This document shows, piece by piece, positions 16,361 through 24,433 of a DNA stretch of 64,000 nt (the stretch's first letter is position 1; each line of letters begins with the position of its first letter). The position numbers were made by a program, and so were the translations under genes. The notes beneath the pieces were generated by a model. It did not search any database, was not told the origin of the DNA, and saw only the letters and a program-made list of their open reading frames with translations. Source of the DNA: JBDRKE01 sp043814315 (GTDB lineage Bacteria > Omnitrophota > Gorgyraeia > Gygaellales > Profunditerraquicolaceae); assembly GCA_043814315.1 (NCBI GenBank), contig JBDRKE010000024.1, positions 1-64,000 on the forward strand, in the 5' to 3' direction.

Positions 16361-17808
16361 TCTTTTATGACTTCCTTATCGTCAAAAGGCATAACCTTAT
16401 CTTTGATAATCTGATAATTCTCATGCCCCTTGCCTGCTACCAATACGATATCCTGGCGCTTGGCCATCTTTAAGGCTTTCTTTATGGCTTCCAAGCGTTC
16501 AGGAATTATGCAGAAGTTTGATTTCTTTATGCCGCGCCTTATGTCCCGGATGATGTCTTGAGGGTTTTCAAAGCGCGGGTTGTCGCTGGTAATAATAACG
16601 TAGTCTGAAAGTTGCGTAGCCACTTTCCCCATCTTGGGCCTTTTTGTCCTATCCCGGTCTCCTCCGCAACCGAAAACCAGAATGATCCTTTTACGGCATA
16701 ACGGCCTTAAGGACATCAGGATATTCTTAAGGGCATCCTGCGTATGTGCGTAATCAATAAAGATCGAGAAATCCGCATCTATCTGGACTCTCTCCAATCT
16801 TCCCGGCACAAAACGGAAATTTCCTAAGGTTCTCTTGATTACCGACAAAGAAATTCCCTCTGCGATGGCCCAAGCCACGCAAGCCAATATATTGTAGATA
16901 TTATGCCTGCCGATGAGGGAGGTTGAAAGTTTCATCTCCTGTTGCCTTGTTACAAGTTCAAACGTGGTACGCTGGCAATCCAGTTTTATATCCTTGGCCG
17001 TAATATCGGACTTATGGTTTAGCCCATAGGTAATAATTTTGGCTGCGGTCTTCTTCTTTAATTTTACGCCGAACCTATCATCGTTATTGATGACCGCAAA
17101 TGTTTGCGGGCCCATGCCTTCAAAAAGCCTCGCCTTGCTTTCAAAATAATCTTTAAGGGTCTTATGGTAATCCAGATGATCCTGGGTGAGATTGGTGAAA
17201 ATAGCTGAATGAAAGCGGATGCCTCTGGTCCTCTCCTGGTGCAAGGCATGCGAGGAAACTTCCATGATGCAATAATCAACGCCTTCTGCAAGCATTTCAG
17301 ACAGCATCGATTGGATTTCGACGGGCCCGGGAGTCGTATTTTTGGAAGGGAAGATTTTATCCTTGAAGCGATAGTTGATCGTGCCGATGACCGACGGATG
17401 GGAACCAAATTCTTTTAACAGGGCTTCCAGAAGATAGGTAACGGTGGTTTTTCCGTTCGTGCCCGTAACACCGATAACTTTTGCTTTCGAAGAAGGATAG
17501 CCATGAAAACGTGCGGCCAATTCTGCCAAGGCTTTACGTGCATCCTTGACTCTTATAAAGGGCACATGATAAGAGTTCGCGAGTTCGTAAGTTCCCAAAC
17601 TCTCCAGTATTACCGCTTTTGCGCCTCTTTGAATAGCTTCCTCGATATAGTCCCTGCCGTCTTCATGGACACCCTTAATGGCTACGAAGATATAATTATT
17701 TTTCGTAAGTTTTGAATGGCAGCTAACCCCTTTGACTTCAAAATCATCCAAACCAGGATGCTCTTTAAGGCTGGCTAAAGACTGTAACAGATATTTAATC
17801 TTCATCAA
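16336..17808 (-). CDS. murE: UDP-MurNAc-L-Ala-D-Glu--2,6-diaminopimelate ligase
   Basis: MurE adds the third stem-peptide residue. The 490-residue product has the ATP loop GTNGKTTVTYLL and, in the C-terminal domain, the specificity motif DNPR (TSDNPRFENP), which in characterised enzymes binds meso-diaminopimelate; L-lysine enzymes have DNPA-like motifs. This predicts a DAP-type wall. It overlaps ftsI by 14 bases and murF by 25. Confidence 0.95.
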   Translation of the reverse strand: MMKIKYLLQSLASLKEHPGLDDFEVKGVSCHSKLTKNNYIFVAIKGVHEDGRDYIEEAIQRGAKAVILESLGTYELANSYHVPFIRVKDARKALAELAARFHGYPSSKAKVIGVTGTNGKTTVTYLLEALLKEFGSHPSVIGTINYRFKDKIFPSKNTTPGPVEIQSMLSEMLAEGVDYCIMEVSSHALHQERTRGIRFHSAIFTNLTQDHLDYHKTLKDYFESKARLFEGMGPQTFAVINNDDRFGVKLKKKTAAKIITYGLNHKSDITAKDIKLDCQRTTFELVTRQQEMKLSTSLIGRHNIYNILACVAWAIAEGISLSVIKRTLGNFRFVPGRLERVQIDADFSIFIDYAHTQDALKNILMSLRPLCRKRIILVFGCGGDRDRTKRPKMGKVATQLSDYVIITSDNPRFENPQDIIRDIRRGIKKSNFCIIPERLEAIKKALKMAKRQDIVLVAGKGHENYQIIKDKVMPFDDKEVIKECLRSKNY

Positions 17809-19504
17809 GGAGCGCCATCCGGCGAGGGAGTTGATTTGTCTTTAGGTATCTTATGCAATCACTAGCAACATTTTTAAAAACCGGTGCGGCTACCACTCCG
17901 CCGAAATAAAGAGGGCGAGGCTCATCTATGAGGACAACAATGGCAATTAAGGGATCCTCTACAGGCGCAAATCCAATAAAAGAAGCTATAAATTTACTAT
18001 GAGAATACGCACCCGTTGGTTCCAATTTCTGCGCTGTCCCTGTTTTACCCGCAGCTGTAATCCCGGCGATCTTGGCTAATGTGCCCGTGCCATTTTCTAC
18101 AACCCCCATCAATATCTTCTTGGCCCTTTCCGCCGTGTCTAAAGAGATGACTTTACGGATCAAGACTGGAGAAAATTCTTTGATAGTCTCTTGCCGCTTA
18201 TCTTTAATAGACTGCACGACATAAGGCCTCATAAGCTGTCCTCCATTAGCAATCACAGAGATAGCACTGGCTAATTGTAATACCGTAACCCCCACCTCCT
18301 GTCCGATAGGGATAGCGGCGATAGAAATCTTAGACCACTGGCGCGGCTCTTTAGCCACACCGTTGATTTCTCCCGGCAATTCAATACCTAATTTTGTTCC
18401 AAAACCAAAAAGCTCTACGTAGCGGGAAACCTGTTCAGGGCCCAACATCTGCGCCACTTTGGTAGTCCCGATATTGCTAGATTGCTGAATGACTTCCCTA
18501 AAAGTTAGCCATCCATGCGGCCTGTGGTCATGTAGAGTATGGCTTACGACTTGATAGGAACCGTTTTCGCAGAAAATCTTATCCTCTTCGCTCACTTTTT
18601 TTTCCTCCAGGGCCGCAGCGAGAGTCACGATTTTGAATACCGAACCCGGTTCAAACAAATCGCAAATGGCGCGGTTACGCATCTGATCTTTATCTACTTT
18701 GCAAATGTTTAAATCAAAGGTAGGACGGTTAGCCAGAGCCAGTATCGCTCCGGTGTGAGGATCCATCACCACAATACTGGCGCCTTTTGCATGAGAAGAC
18801 TTGAAGGCCTTATCAAGCTCCCTTTCTGCAATATACTGCACCACTTCATCAATCGTCAATATCAAATCGTAGCCGTCTTTGGGTAATACCATTTCTTCCC
18901 ATATATCCAATTTTCTCTGACGCGCATCCCTTAAAAAAAGGGCCCACCCCGCCTCTCCTTTTAGGTATTTATCAAAGGCAAGCTCCAGCCCCTCAAGGCC
19001 CTTATTATCAAGACCGGCAAAACCAAGAACATGGCTGGCCAAATAATTGTTAGGATAGGTCCGCTTGCTTTCTTTGATAAAACCGATTCCCTTAATATTG
19101 AGACTCTTGATTGCCTCTGATTGCTCGGGAGTCATTTTTCTCGCCAGCCAGATAAAAGACTTTTTCCGATATAATCGATCTCGTAAGAAAGAGGAGGCCA
19201 CGTTTAAAAGAGGGACGAGTTGTTTTATAATCGATTCTTTATCCTGATCCTTGATTTCATTAGGAGCAGCGTAGAGGGACTCTGTAGGCAGATTGATGGC
19301 TAGGGGGTTAAGGTTGGCATCGTAGATGGTGCCTCGCATGGGCTCCAGTTCTAAATAGAGATTATGCTGTTTTTTGGCCAGACCCGCTAAGTAGCTGGAG
19401 CGAAAGAATTGTATAAAAAAAAGGCGCAATAGACAGGCTATCAGGAAGACAATAACTAACAAAAATACCGCCTCACACTTTGGGCGATAGTTGCTTATCT
19501 GCAC
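17795..19504 (-). CDS. ftsI: Septal transpeptidase FtsI / PBP3-type penicillin-binding protein
   Basis: This class B penicillin-binding protein cross-links septal peptidoglycan with FtsW. The 569-residue product has an N-terminal membrane helix (about 12-32), a dimerisation/pedestal domain and a transpeptidase domain with SxxK (SVFK, Ser288), SxN (SSN, 342-344) and KTG (487-489). No PASTA repeat follows. Its position between ftsL and murE defines it as FtsI rather than a sporulation or elongation PBP. Confidence 0.94.
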   Translation of the reverse strand: MQISNYRPKCEAVFLLVIVFLIACLLRLFFIQFFRSSYLAGLAKKQHNLYLELEPMRGTIYDANLNPLAINLPTESLYAAPNEIKDQDKESIIKQLVPLLNVASSFLRDRLYRKKSFIWLARKMTPEQSEAIKSLNIKGIGFIKESKRTYPNNYLASHVLGFAGLDNKGLEGLELAFDKYLKGEAGWALFLRDARQRKLDIWEEMVLPKDGYDLILTIDEVVQYIAERELDKAFKSSHAKGASIVVMDPHTGAILALANRPTFDLNICKVDKDQMRNRAICDLFEPGSVFKIVTLAAALEEKKVSEEDKIFCENGSYQVVSHTLHDHRPHGWLTFREVIQQSSNIGTTKVAQMLGPEQVSRYVELFGFGTKLGIELPGEINGVAKEPRQWSKISIAAIPIGQEVGVTVLQLASAISVIANGGQLMRPYVVQSIKDKRQETIKEFSPVLIRKVISLDTAERAKKILMGVVENGTGTLAKIAGITAAGKTGTAQKLEPTGAYSHSKFIASFIGFAPVEDPLIAIVVLIDEPRPLYFGGVVAAPVFKNVASDCIRYLKTNQLPRRMALLDED

Positions 19505-19632
19505 TATAAATAATAAATACTAGTAAACTAGTAACTCGGTGACTAGTAATCCGAGGCAAAACGAATGGAGCCTAAAATACTTATATCCTTTTTAAGCTAT
19601 GCATGGCAAGTTACTAGTTACGAAATTACGAG
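19505..19632. repeat. Family D repeats (ACTAGTAACTCG type)
   Basis: The gap between ftsL and ftsI contains facing copies of ACTAGTAACTCG-like and GTTACTAGTTACGA-like sequence, able to fold into a long imperfect hairpin. A close relative lies in the signal-peptide codons of the lipoprotein near 27700. No promoter or gene was seen. Confidence 0.65.
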
Positions 19633-20007
19633 TTACCGAGGGTTAAGGGTATTTGCCTCAGCTTGCCTTTTTATCCCAAATATTTTTGATAATAACGTTT
19701 CCTGCTTCGGTTGTCCTTGCGTAAGTATGATGCCTCCTTGAGATACAGGCGATAATCTTACCAAACGACAACTGTCCGGCATCTGAAAATCGGCAAGATC
19801 AGAGATTCTATCGCCTATCTGAACCAAAGAGGCTTGACGGGCAATATTATATCTTAACAGGGTGTTCTTATCAAACAATTCCTCGAATCTAACCTGCCTC
19901 TTTTGGCCGGCGTAGCCAAGGCGAAAAATCTCCGTTTGCTGGTATACGTAAAGAAGGGAAAAATAGGTTATGAAGGTAACTGTCGCTAAGAATTTGAAAA
20001 GCCTCAT
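19633..20007 (-). CDS. ftsL: FtsL-like bitopic division protein
   Basis: The 124-residue product has a four-residue basic start (MRLFKF), one membrane helix (about 5-23) and a periplasmic part that could form a short coiled coil, followed by a proline- and glutamine-rich tail. Sequence similarity to FtsL is too low to see by eye, so the call rests on size, topology and position between rsmH and ftsI. The chosen Met begins two bases after the rsmH stop; a longer form is rejected because it overlaps rsmH. Confidence 0.65.
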   Translation of the reverse strand: MRLFKFLATVTFITYFSLLYVYQQTEIFRLGYAGQKRQVRFEELFDKNTLLRYNIARQASLVQIGDRISDLADFQMPDSCRLVRLSPVSQGGIILTQGQPKQETLLSKIFGIKRQAEANTLNPR

Positions 20008-20008
20008 C

Positions 20009-20944
20009 TTACGATCTTTCCGCCACCCGTAACTTTGAAGACCGGCTGGAAGGATTCGCATAAACTTCCGCGGGGCTTGCCGTTAGGGGTTTGGGCGTTT
20101 TAATATTTATCAAACCTTGCGCATAGGCTTGACGAAAGCTTAATTTGACCACGCGATCCTCTAAAGAATGAAAAGCAATAACAACAATTCTTCCTTTTTT
20201 ACTTAAGACGGTAATGGCCTTTTGAATCGTGGACTCCAGCGTCTCTAGTTCCCGATTCACGGCAATACGCACAGCCTGAAAGGTCCTGGTGGCAGGATGG
20301 ATCCGGTAGTGCCTGTGACTATACCGATGCGGAATCGACCTGACCACGATGTTGGTTAACTGTGAGGTTGTGGCAATAGGATGCTGTTGCCTTTCCTTTA
20401 CTAAAAGGCGCGCTATCCGGTTGTGCCACCTTTCCTGACCGAAATTCCAAAGCAAAGTAGAGATCTCTTCTTCATTAAGATTGTTCAATAAATCGTATGC
20501 CGAAATGTAGCTATCCCTATCCATGCGCATATCTAAAGGCCCTTCGTACTGAAAACTAAAACCCCGGTTGGGATTCTCCAGCTGAAACGAAGAAACCCCC
20601 AGGTCAAAAATAACGGCATCCACTTTCTTAATATTTAAGTCGGCTAATGTCTTATCGATGTCAAAGAAATTCGCGTGCACAAAATCGCAAACATTGCTGT
20701 AAGCTGCGAGCCTCTCCTGGGCCACGGCTAACGACTCTTGGTCCCGGTCAATGCCGATGAGCCTGCCGCCGGGAAGAATGCTCTTGAGCATGGCTTCGCT
20801 ATGGCCTCCCGTACCTAGGGTCGCATCGACAACAATCTTGCCTGGGCTTAAATTGAGGTAACTTAATACTTCACTCAACATAACAGGCGTATGATATCTG
20901 GTTCCCACAAGAAACTCCAAATCCTGTATCAGGGAATTAAACAT
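20009..20944 (-). CDS. rsmH: 16S rRNA (cytosine-1402-N4) methyltransferase
   Basis: RsmH methylates N4 of C1402 in 16S rRNA using S-adenosylmethionine. The 311-residue product has YHTPVMLSEVLSYL near the start, the SAM-binding DATLGTGGHSEAML, FDLGVSSFQLENPNRGFS and the C-terminal AFHSLEDRVVK, all hallmark motifs. It overlaps mraZ by eight bases, the standard mraZ-rsmH arrangement. Confidence 0.96.
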   Translation of the reverse strand: MFNSLIQDLEFLVGTRYHTPVMLSEVLSYLNLSPGKIVVDATLGTGGHSEAMLKSILPGGRLIGIDRDQESLAVAQERLAAYSNVCDFVHANFFDIDKTLADLNIKKVDAVIFDLGVSSFQLENPNRGFSFQYEGPLDMRMDRDSYISAYDLLNNLNEEEISTLLWNFGQERWHNRIARLLVKERQQHPIATTSQLTNIVVRSIPHRYSHRHYRIHPATRTFQAVRIAVNRELETLESTIQKAITVLSKKGRIVVIAFHSLEDRVVKLSFRQAYAQGLINIKTPKPLTASPAEVYANPSSRSSKLRVAERS

Positions 20945-21374
20945 CTATCAGTTTTTCGGCAATCTCTTCAAAAGATTGACGGGTATTTCTGTAGAATTCT
21001 TCCCATTTATCCTTCGCCCAGATTTCAATTCTATTGGAGACACCCACGACAACCACCTCTCTTTTGATCTGGGCAAAATCCTTTAAATATTGCGGCAGCA
21101 GTATCCTCCCCTGGCTATCAAAATCCATCTCAGCGGCACCGCTGAAATACAAACGGTTGAATGTGCGTGCCTGTTGCTTCGTGAAGGGGATAGACTTAAA
21201 TTTGCTCTCCTGGGTCCTCCATTCTTCTTCCGGAAACATAAAGAGACAGACATCCAAACCGCGCGTAACAAAAAATTTCTCTATATAATGGCCCTTGGCA
21301 ACTTCGCGAAACTTAGCGGGCAATATGAGGCGGCCTTTGCGGTCAATGGTATGAAAATACTCTCCATAAAACAT
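20937..21374 (-). CDS. mraZ: Transcriptional regulator MraZ
   Basis: MraZ is a ring-forming DNA-binding protein that represses its own dcw promoter in the bacteria studied. The 145-residue product contains two SpoVT-AbrB-like halves, with DRKGRLILPAKFRE in the first and DSQGRILLPQYLKDFA in the second. A three-repeat MraZ-type operator lies at its promoter, about 240 bases upstream, so autoregulation is likely. A family A repeat fills the intervening leader. Confidence 0.95.
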   Translation of the reverse strand: MFYGEYFHTIDRKGRLILPAKFREVAKGHYIEKFFVTRGLDVCLFMFPEEEWRTQESKFKSIPFTKQQARTFNRLYFSGAAEMDFDSQGRILLPQYLKDFAQIKREVVVVGVSNRIEIWAKDKWEEFYRNTRQSFEEIAEKLIDV

Positions 21375-21378
21375 AAAC

Positions 21379-21604
21379 GAGCACTTGACTTATGGTGCAC
21401 TAAGTCCGCCATAAGTCAATTCTCCTTTTGTGTATTCCGCTTCTTGTACGAACTTACCCCCCCTCCACCACTTTCAATATAGCACAGGTTATAGCGAAAG
21501 TGGTGGGGGGTGAATTCGCCCAAACAACTTACGTTCGCTTGCCGCACAAGCGGCACACCGACTGATCCGATAAAGCCGGGTGCTCGCTCCGTAAGTTGTG
21601 GTCT
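21379..21604. repeat. Family A mosaic repeat in the mraZ 5' leader
   Basis: Three hairpins lie in a row: TTGACTTATGG/CCATAAGTCAA (21385-21419); the ACCCCCC...CACTTTC / GAAAGTGGTGGGGGGT hairpin (21456-21511, left arm with a 4-base insertion); and ACAACTTACG/CGTAAGTTGT (21524-21599) enclosing TTGCCGC/GCGGCA. The loop of the middle hairpin (ATATAGCACAGGTTA) is shared with the copy inside the FMN riboswitch. It lies between promoter and ORF, so it should be transcribed as 5' UTR. Confidence 0.85.
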
Positions 21605-21605
21605 C

Positions 21606-21632
21606 ATCCACTTTATTCCACTTATTCCCACT
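21606..21632 (-). promoter_or_regulatory. MraZ operator: three GTGG repeats at 10-bp spacing
   Basis: On the minus strand GTGGGAATAA, GTGGAATAAA and GTGGATGAG follow one another with exact 10-base periodicity, starting about 11 bases after the -10 box. This matches the known MraZ box, direct TGGGN-type repeats separated by five bases. It covers the transcription start region, so binding should block initiation. Confidence 0.8.
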
Positions 21633-21642
21633 TTGTATCCCT

Positions 21643-21670
21643 AGTATAAGTAATTTTGCTATTTTGTCAA
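21643..21670 (-). promoter_or_regulatory. Promoter of the dcw (mraZ) operon
   Basis: TTGACA and TATACT on the minus strand are separated by 16 bases, close to the sigma-70 consensus. It is followed at once by the MraZ operator, which supports it as the real mraZ promoter and implies a 5' UTR of roughly 260 bases. Confidence 0.85.
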
Positions 21671-21773
21671 GTTAAAAATTTACCTAACTTTATAAAATAC
21701 AAGAAGTAGGGGATATTTAGGCTTCAAGAGGGCATATATTGTGGTATGTTGAGGTGGGAGAAATTAATGGCTT

Positions 21774-22673
21774 TTAGGACGTTTTCGAAGATTCTAAGAT
21801 GTCTTTTTTGATTTGTGCGGCTAAGGCAGCGGGCGAGGAAAATTTTCTGGGGCTTCGTATCTTTCTAATGAATTGAACCTCTAATGTCCGGCCATATATA
21901 TTCCTGTTAAAATTCAAGATATGAACTTCGATGCTCGTTGTGGTTTGATGTTTTAAGAATGCGGGTTTGGGCCCGATATAACAAGCCCCTTCAAATTTTT
22001 TATTACGAAAGTTAACTTTTACCGCATAAACTCCTTTGGGCGGGATAACCTCATGGTGCGGATCTATATTGGCCGTCGGAATCCCAAACTTTCTTCCTAA
22101 AGATATTCCTCTGACCACCGTCCCTAAGATGCTCACCGGACGGTTGAGCAGCCTCTGGGCGGCTTTAAGGTTTCCTTTTTTAATCTGTGTCCTGATATAC
22201 GTACTGCTCACAGGAGCACCGTTTATTCTAACCACAGGAAAAACTCTTACTTTGAAATGATACTCAACCGAAGCCTTCTGAAGCGTGTTGCCATCGCCTT
22301 GTGCTTTTTTTCCGAACTTGAAATTTCTTCCCACGAATATATAGGAGGCGCCTAGTTTCTTGAATAAAACATTCCTGATGAAATCATTTGCCGAAACTCG
22401 CGCTAGCTTCTTGTTAAATCTTATGATCACGCATACATCTATCCCCAGTTCGCTGATTAATTTGAGGCGATGCTCCAATGAGTAAAGGCTCCCTTCTTTT
22501 TGAGGGTGCGGCCAAAAAGTGAAAACTATACTTGTACCATGCTCTCTCCTGGCGTTCCTGACGGCACTCTTAAGAATCTTTCTGTGCCCCAGGTGCACGC
22601 CATCAAACACCCCTAACGCCACCACAGGCTTTGGATATTTCTTAATCTTATGGATACCGTATATGACTTCCAT
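21774..22673 (-). CDS. ribF: Bifunctional riboflavin kinase / FAD synthetase
   Basis: RibF phosphorylates riboflavin to FMN and adenylates FMN to FAD. The 299-residue product has the nucleotidyltransferase motif GVFDGVHLGHRKIL near the start, VGRNFKFGKKAQGD in the middle, and the kinase motif GRKFGIPTANI in the C-terminal domain. Start MEVIYGIHK is preferred over one seven codons upstream, which lies in the family B repeat. It sits downstream of nrnA-rbfA, a common context, and far from the riboflavin operon. Confidence 0.94.
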   Translation of the reverse strand: MEVIYGIHKIKKYPKPVVALGVFDGVHLGHRKILKSAVRNARREHGTSIVFTFWPHPQKEGSLYSLEHRLKLISELGIDVCVIIRFNKKLARVSANDFIRNVLFKKLGASYIFVGRNFKFGKKAQGDGNTLQKASVEYHFKVRVFPVVRINGAPVSSTYIRTQIKKGNLKAAQRLLNRPVSILGTVVRGISLGRKFGIPTANIDPHHEVIPPKGVYAVKVNFRNKKFEGACYIGPKPAFLKHQTTTSIEVHILNFNRNIYGRTLEVQFIRKIRSPRKFSSPAALAAQIKKDILESSKTS

Positions 22674-22676
22674 TAT

Positions 22677-22765
22677 CAGTGTCAACAGTGTCAAGATCGG
22701 GTCTTGTAATAGATTGAGAAATAATGAGTTGCAAGACCCGATCTTGAGGCGGTTTTGAGGCGGTT
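22677..22765. repeat. Family B inverted repeat flanked by tandem duplications (copy 1)
   Basis: CAAGATCGGGTCTTG (22692-22706) faces CAAGACCCGATCTTG (22732-22746), a perfect 15-bp inverted repeat with a 25-base loop. On the left, CAGTGTCAA occurs twice in tandem (22677-22694). On the right, TTGAGGCGGTT occurs twice in tandem (22744-22765). It fills the gap between nrnA and ribF. Confidence 0.9.
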
Positions 22766-23739
22766 CAGGAGAGACTTTCTTTTATCTTAGCTAAGACTTT
22801 TCTTCTGACGACAGAGAGACTGCCGCGGATGGTGGCGCCGCTGGCCGTCTTATGCCCCCCTCCCCCAAAGCAAGCGGCAATCTTATTGACATCCACCTTC
22901 CCTTGCGACCTGAAATTAACCCTGATTTCACCCTTCGCCTTCAGGTTCTCTTTCAAAAGAACACACACCTCCACGCCCTTTATGGCGCGCGCAAAACTCA
23001 GTATTTCTTCGGAAAGATCAAAATACAGTTTTTTCTTCTGTAGCATAGAACGCCTAACCTGCACCCAGGCCAATTTCCCTTTTTCCGCCAGTCTTATCCC
23101 GGGCAAAATTCTCGCTAACAATTTTATGTCCTGGAAAGGGATGTTGTTATAAATGCTCCTGTAAATACGCACAACATCAAGATTGTGCCTTAAGAGTTCG
23201 GCTACGGCTTCATGGACCTGGCTGGTTGTGTTCGAATAACGAAACGAACCCGTATCGGTAAGTATGCCTGCATACAGTAAAAGAGCGGCTTCTCTATCAA
23301 GGGCAACGTGAAGAATCTTATAAAGCTGGTAAATCATTTCGCAGCAAGAGGAAAAATTCGGTTCGATCCAGTTGACGTCGCCAAATCCTTGATTGCTTAT
23401 ATGATGGTCTATGTTGAGAGTCGCTTGATGACATGAGTTAAGTTTATAGACTTCTCCCGTCCGCGCTAGATCCGAACAATCCAGGACACAGAAACAATCA
23501 AATTTGATTTTCTTTGCGGTAACTTCTTGAAACTTCTTGGGGATCTTCTTACCGGGCAAAAAACCATACCCGTACGGCAAACCATCCTGGTTAACGACGG
23601 TAGCGCGCTTACCTAATTTCTTAAGGAGCCTGTAAAAGGCGAGTTCCGAACCCAGCGCATCCCCTTCCAGGTTCGTATGGGTGGTTATTAAAAAATTCTT
23701 ATGCTTTTTTATGCAAGCGACGGCTTTTTTTATGCTCAC
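22765..23739 (-). CDS. nrnA: DHH-family oligoribonuclease / pAp phosphatase
   Basis: NrnA-type enzymes degrade short oligoribonucleotides and dephosphorylate 3'-phosphoadenosine 5'-phosphate. The 324-residue product has the N-terminal HTNLEGDALGS (a variant of the usual HxxPDGDALGS), the DHH triad at 111-113 and the C-terminal DHHA1 signature GGGGHKTASGA. It overlaps the lysine-rich rbfA tail by 41 bases. The rbfA-nrnA-ribF order is conserved in many bacteria (usually with truB). Confidence 0.9.
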   Translation of the reverse strand: MSIKKAVACIKKHKNFLITTHTNLEGDALGSELAFYRLLKKLGKRATVVNQDGLPYGYGFLPGKKIPKKFQEVTAKKIKFDCFCVLDCSDLARTGEVYKLNSCHQATLNIDHHISNQGFGDVNWIEPNFSSCCEMIYQLYKILHVALDREAALLLYAGILTDTGSFRYSNTTSQVHEAVAELLRHNLDVVRIYRSIYNNIPFQDIKLLARILPGIRLAEKGKLAWVQVRRSMLQKKKLYFDLSEEILSFARAIKGVEVCVLLKENLKAKGEIRVNFRSQGKVDVNKIAACFGGGGHKTASGATIRGSLSVVRRKVLAKIKESLS

Positions 23740-24139
23740 CTCGGCCCTCTTTCTTCTTTTTTTTTGGTTTTGCCTTTTCTTCTGCAGGAGTTTCGGCCTC
23801 AGTAAGCTGCTTAATCTCCTGCAGCACTTCCTGGATCCTTACGCTGTATTCGCTGGATCTATCTTCTTTAAAAGCGATCTCGGGAGCTAACCGCAGATTA
23901 ATCCTTTGGGCGATTTTGCTGCGGATGAATCCCAGCGCGGAATCCAAGGCTTGCTTTGTCTTTTTATGATCTTCTTCCTTTCCCAGGACGCTAAAAAAAA
24001 TCCTGGCGAACCTTAAATCCGGCGTCATCTCTACGTGCGTCACGGTGATAAACCCCAGACGCGGATCCTTTAACTCATCGTGAAGAATCATACTTACTTC
24101 TCTCTTGATCGCCTCCGTGATTCTGTCTTGTCTCGACAT
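23699..24139 (-). CDS. rbfA: Ribosome-binding factor A
   Basis: RbfA assists late 30S maturation and 16S 5'-end processing. The 146-residue product has the KH-like core (SRQDRITEAIKREVS, DPRLGFITVTHVEMTPDL, LRLAPEIAF) and an unusual C-terminal extension of about 30 residues rich in Lys/Glu (KPKKKKKEGRGEHKKSRR). The extension is encoded across the nrnA start. It abuts the DUF503 gene. Confidence 0.93.
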   Translation of the reverse strand: MSRQDRITEAIKREVSMILHDELKDPRLGFITVTHVEMTPDLRFARIFFSVLGKEEDHKKTKQALDSALGFIRSKIAQRINLRLAPEIAFKEDRSSEYSVRIQEVLQEIKQLTEAETPAEEKAKPKKKKKEGRGEHKKSRRLHKKA

Positions 24140-24420
24140 CAGATTAACTCCATTTCATGATCTATAAGATGGATGCCGCTCGTATCTTTTATAAAATTGA
24201 TAATACGGCAAAGAATGCTATCCATTATTTTCCTGTCTCTTTCAACGCCCACGATAGCTAAAGTGGATTTCTGCCATTTGTCTTCGTCCCCTATCTGCGT
24301 CACCGCAACATTAAAATACTTGCGCAATCTTGCTCTCAAGCTATGCAGCACCCTTCTTTTTTCCTTCAATGAATTGCTGTTATGAATAAAAATCGCTAAT
24401 TGCAGGATGCCTACCGTCAT
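24139..24420 (-). CDS. ylxP: DUF503 family protein (YlxP-like)
   Basis: The 93-residue product has the family pattern: MTVGILQLAIFIHNSNSLKEKR at the start, reported here by its LKEKR core, then SLRARLRKYFNVAV and WQKSTLAIVGV. DUF503 proteins have a ferredoxin-like fold and usually sit between infB and rbfA; their role is thought to be linked to ribosome assembly but is not established. infB is absent here and the upstream gene is cca. Confidence 0.85.
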   Translation of the reverse strand: MTVGILQLAIFIHNSNSLKEKRRVLHSLRARLRKYFNVAVTQIGDEDKWQKSTLAIVGVERDRKIMDSILCRIINFIKDTSGIHLIDHEMELI

Positions 24421-24433
24421 TTTCTTAAAAAAC

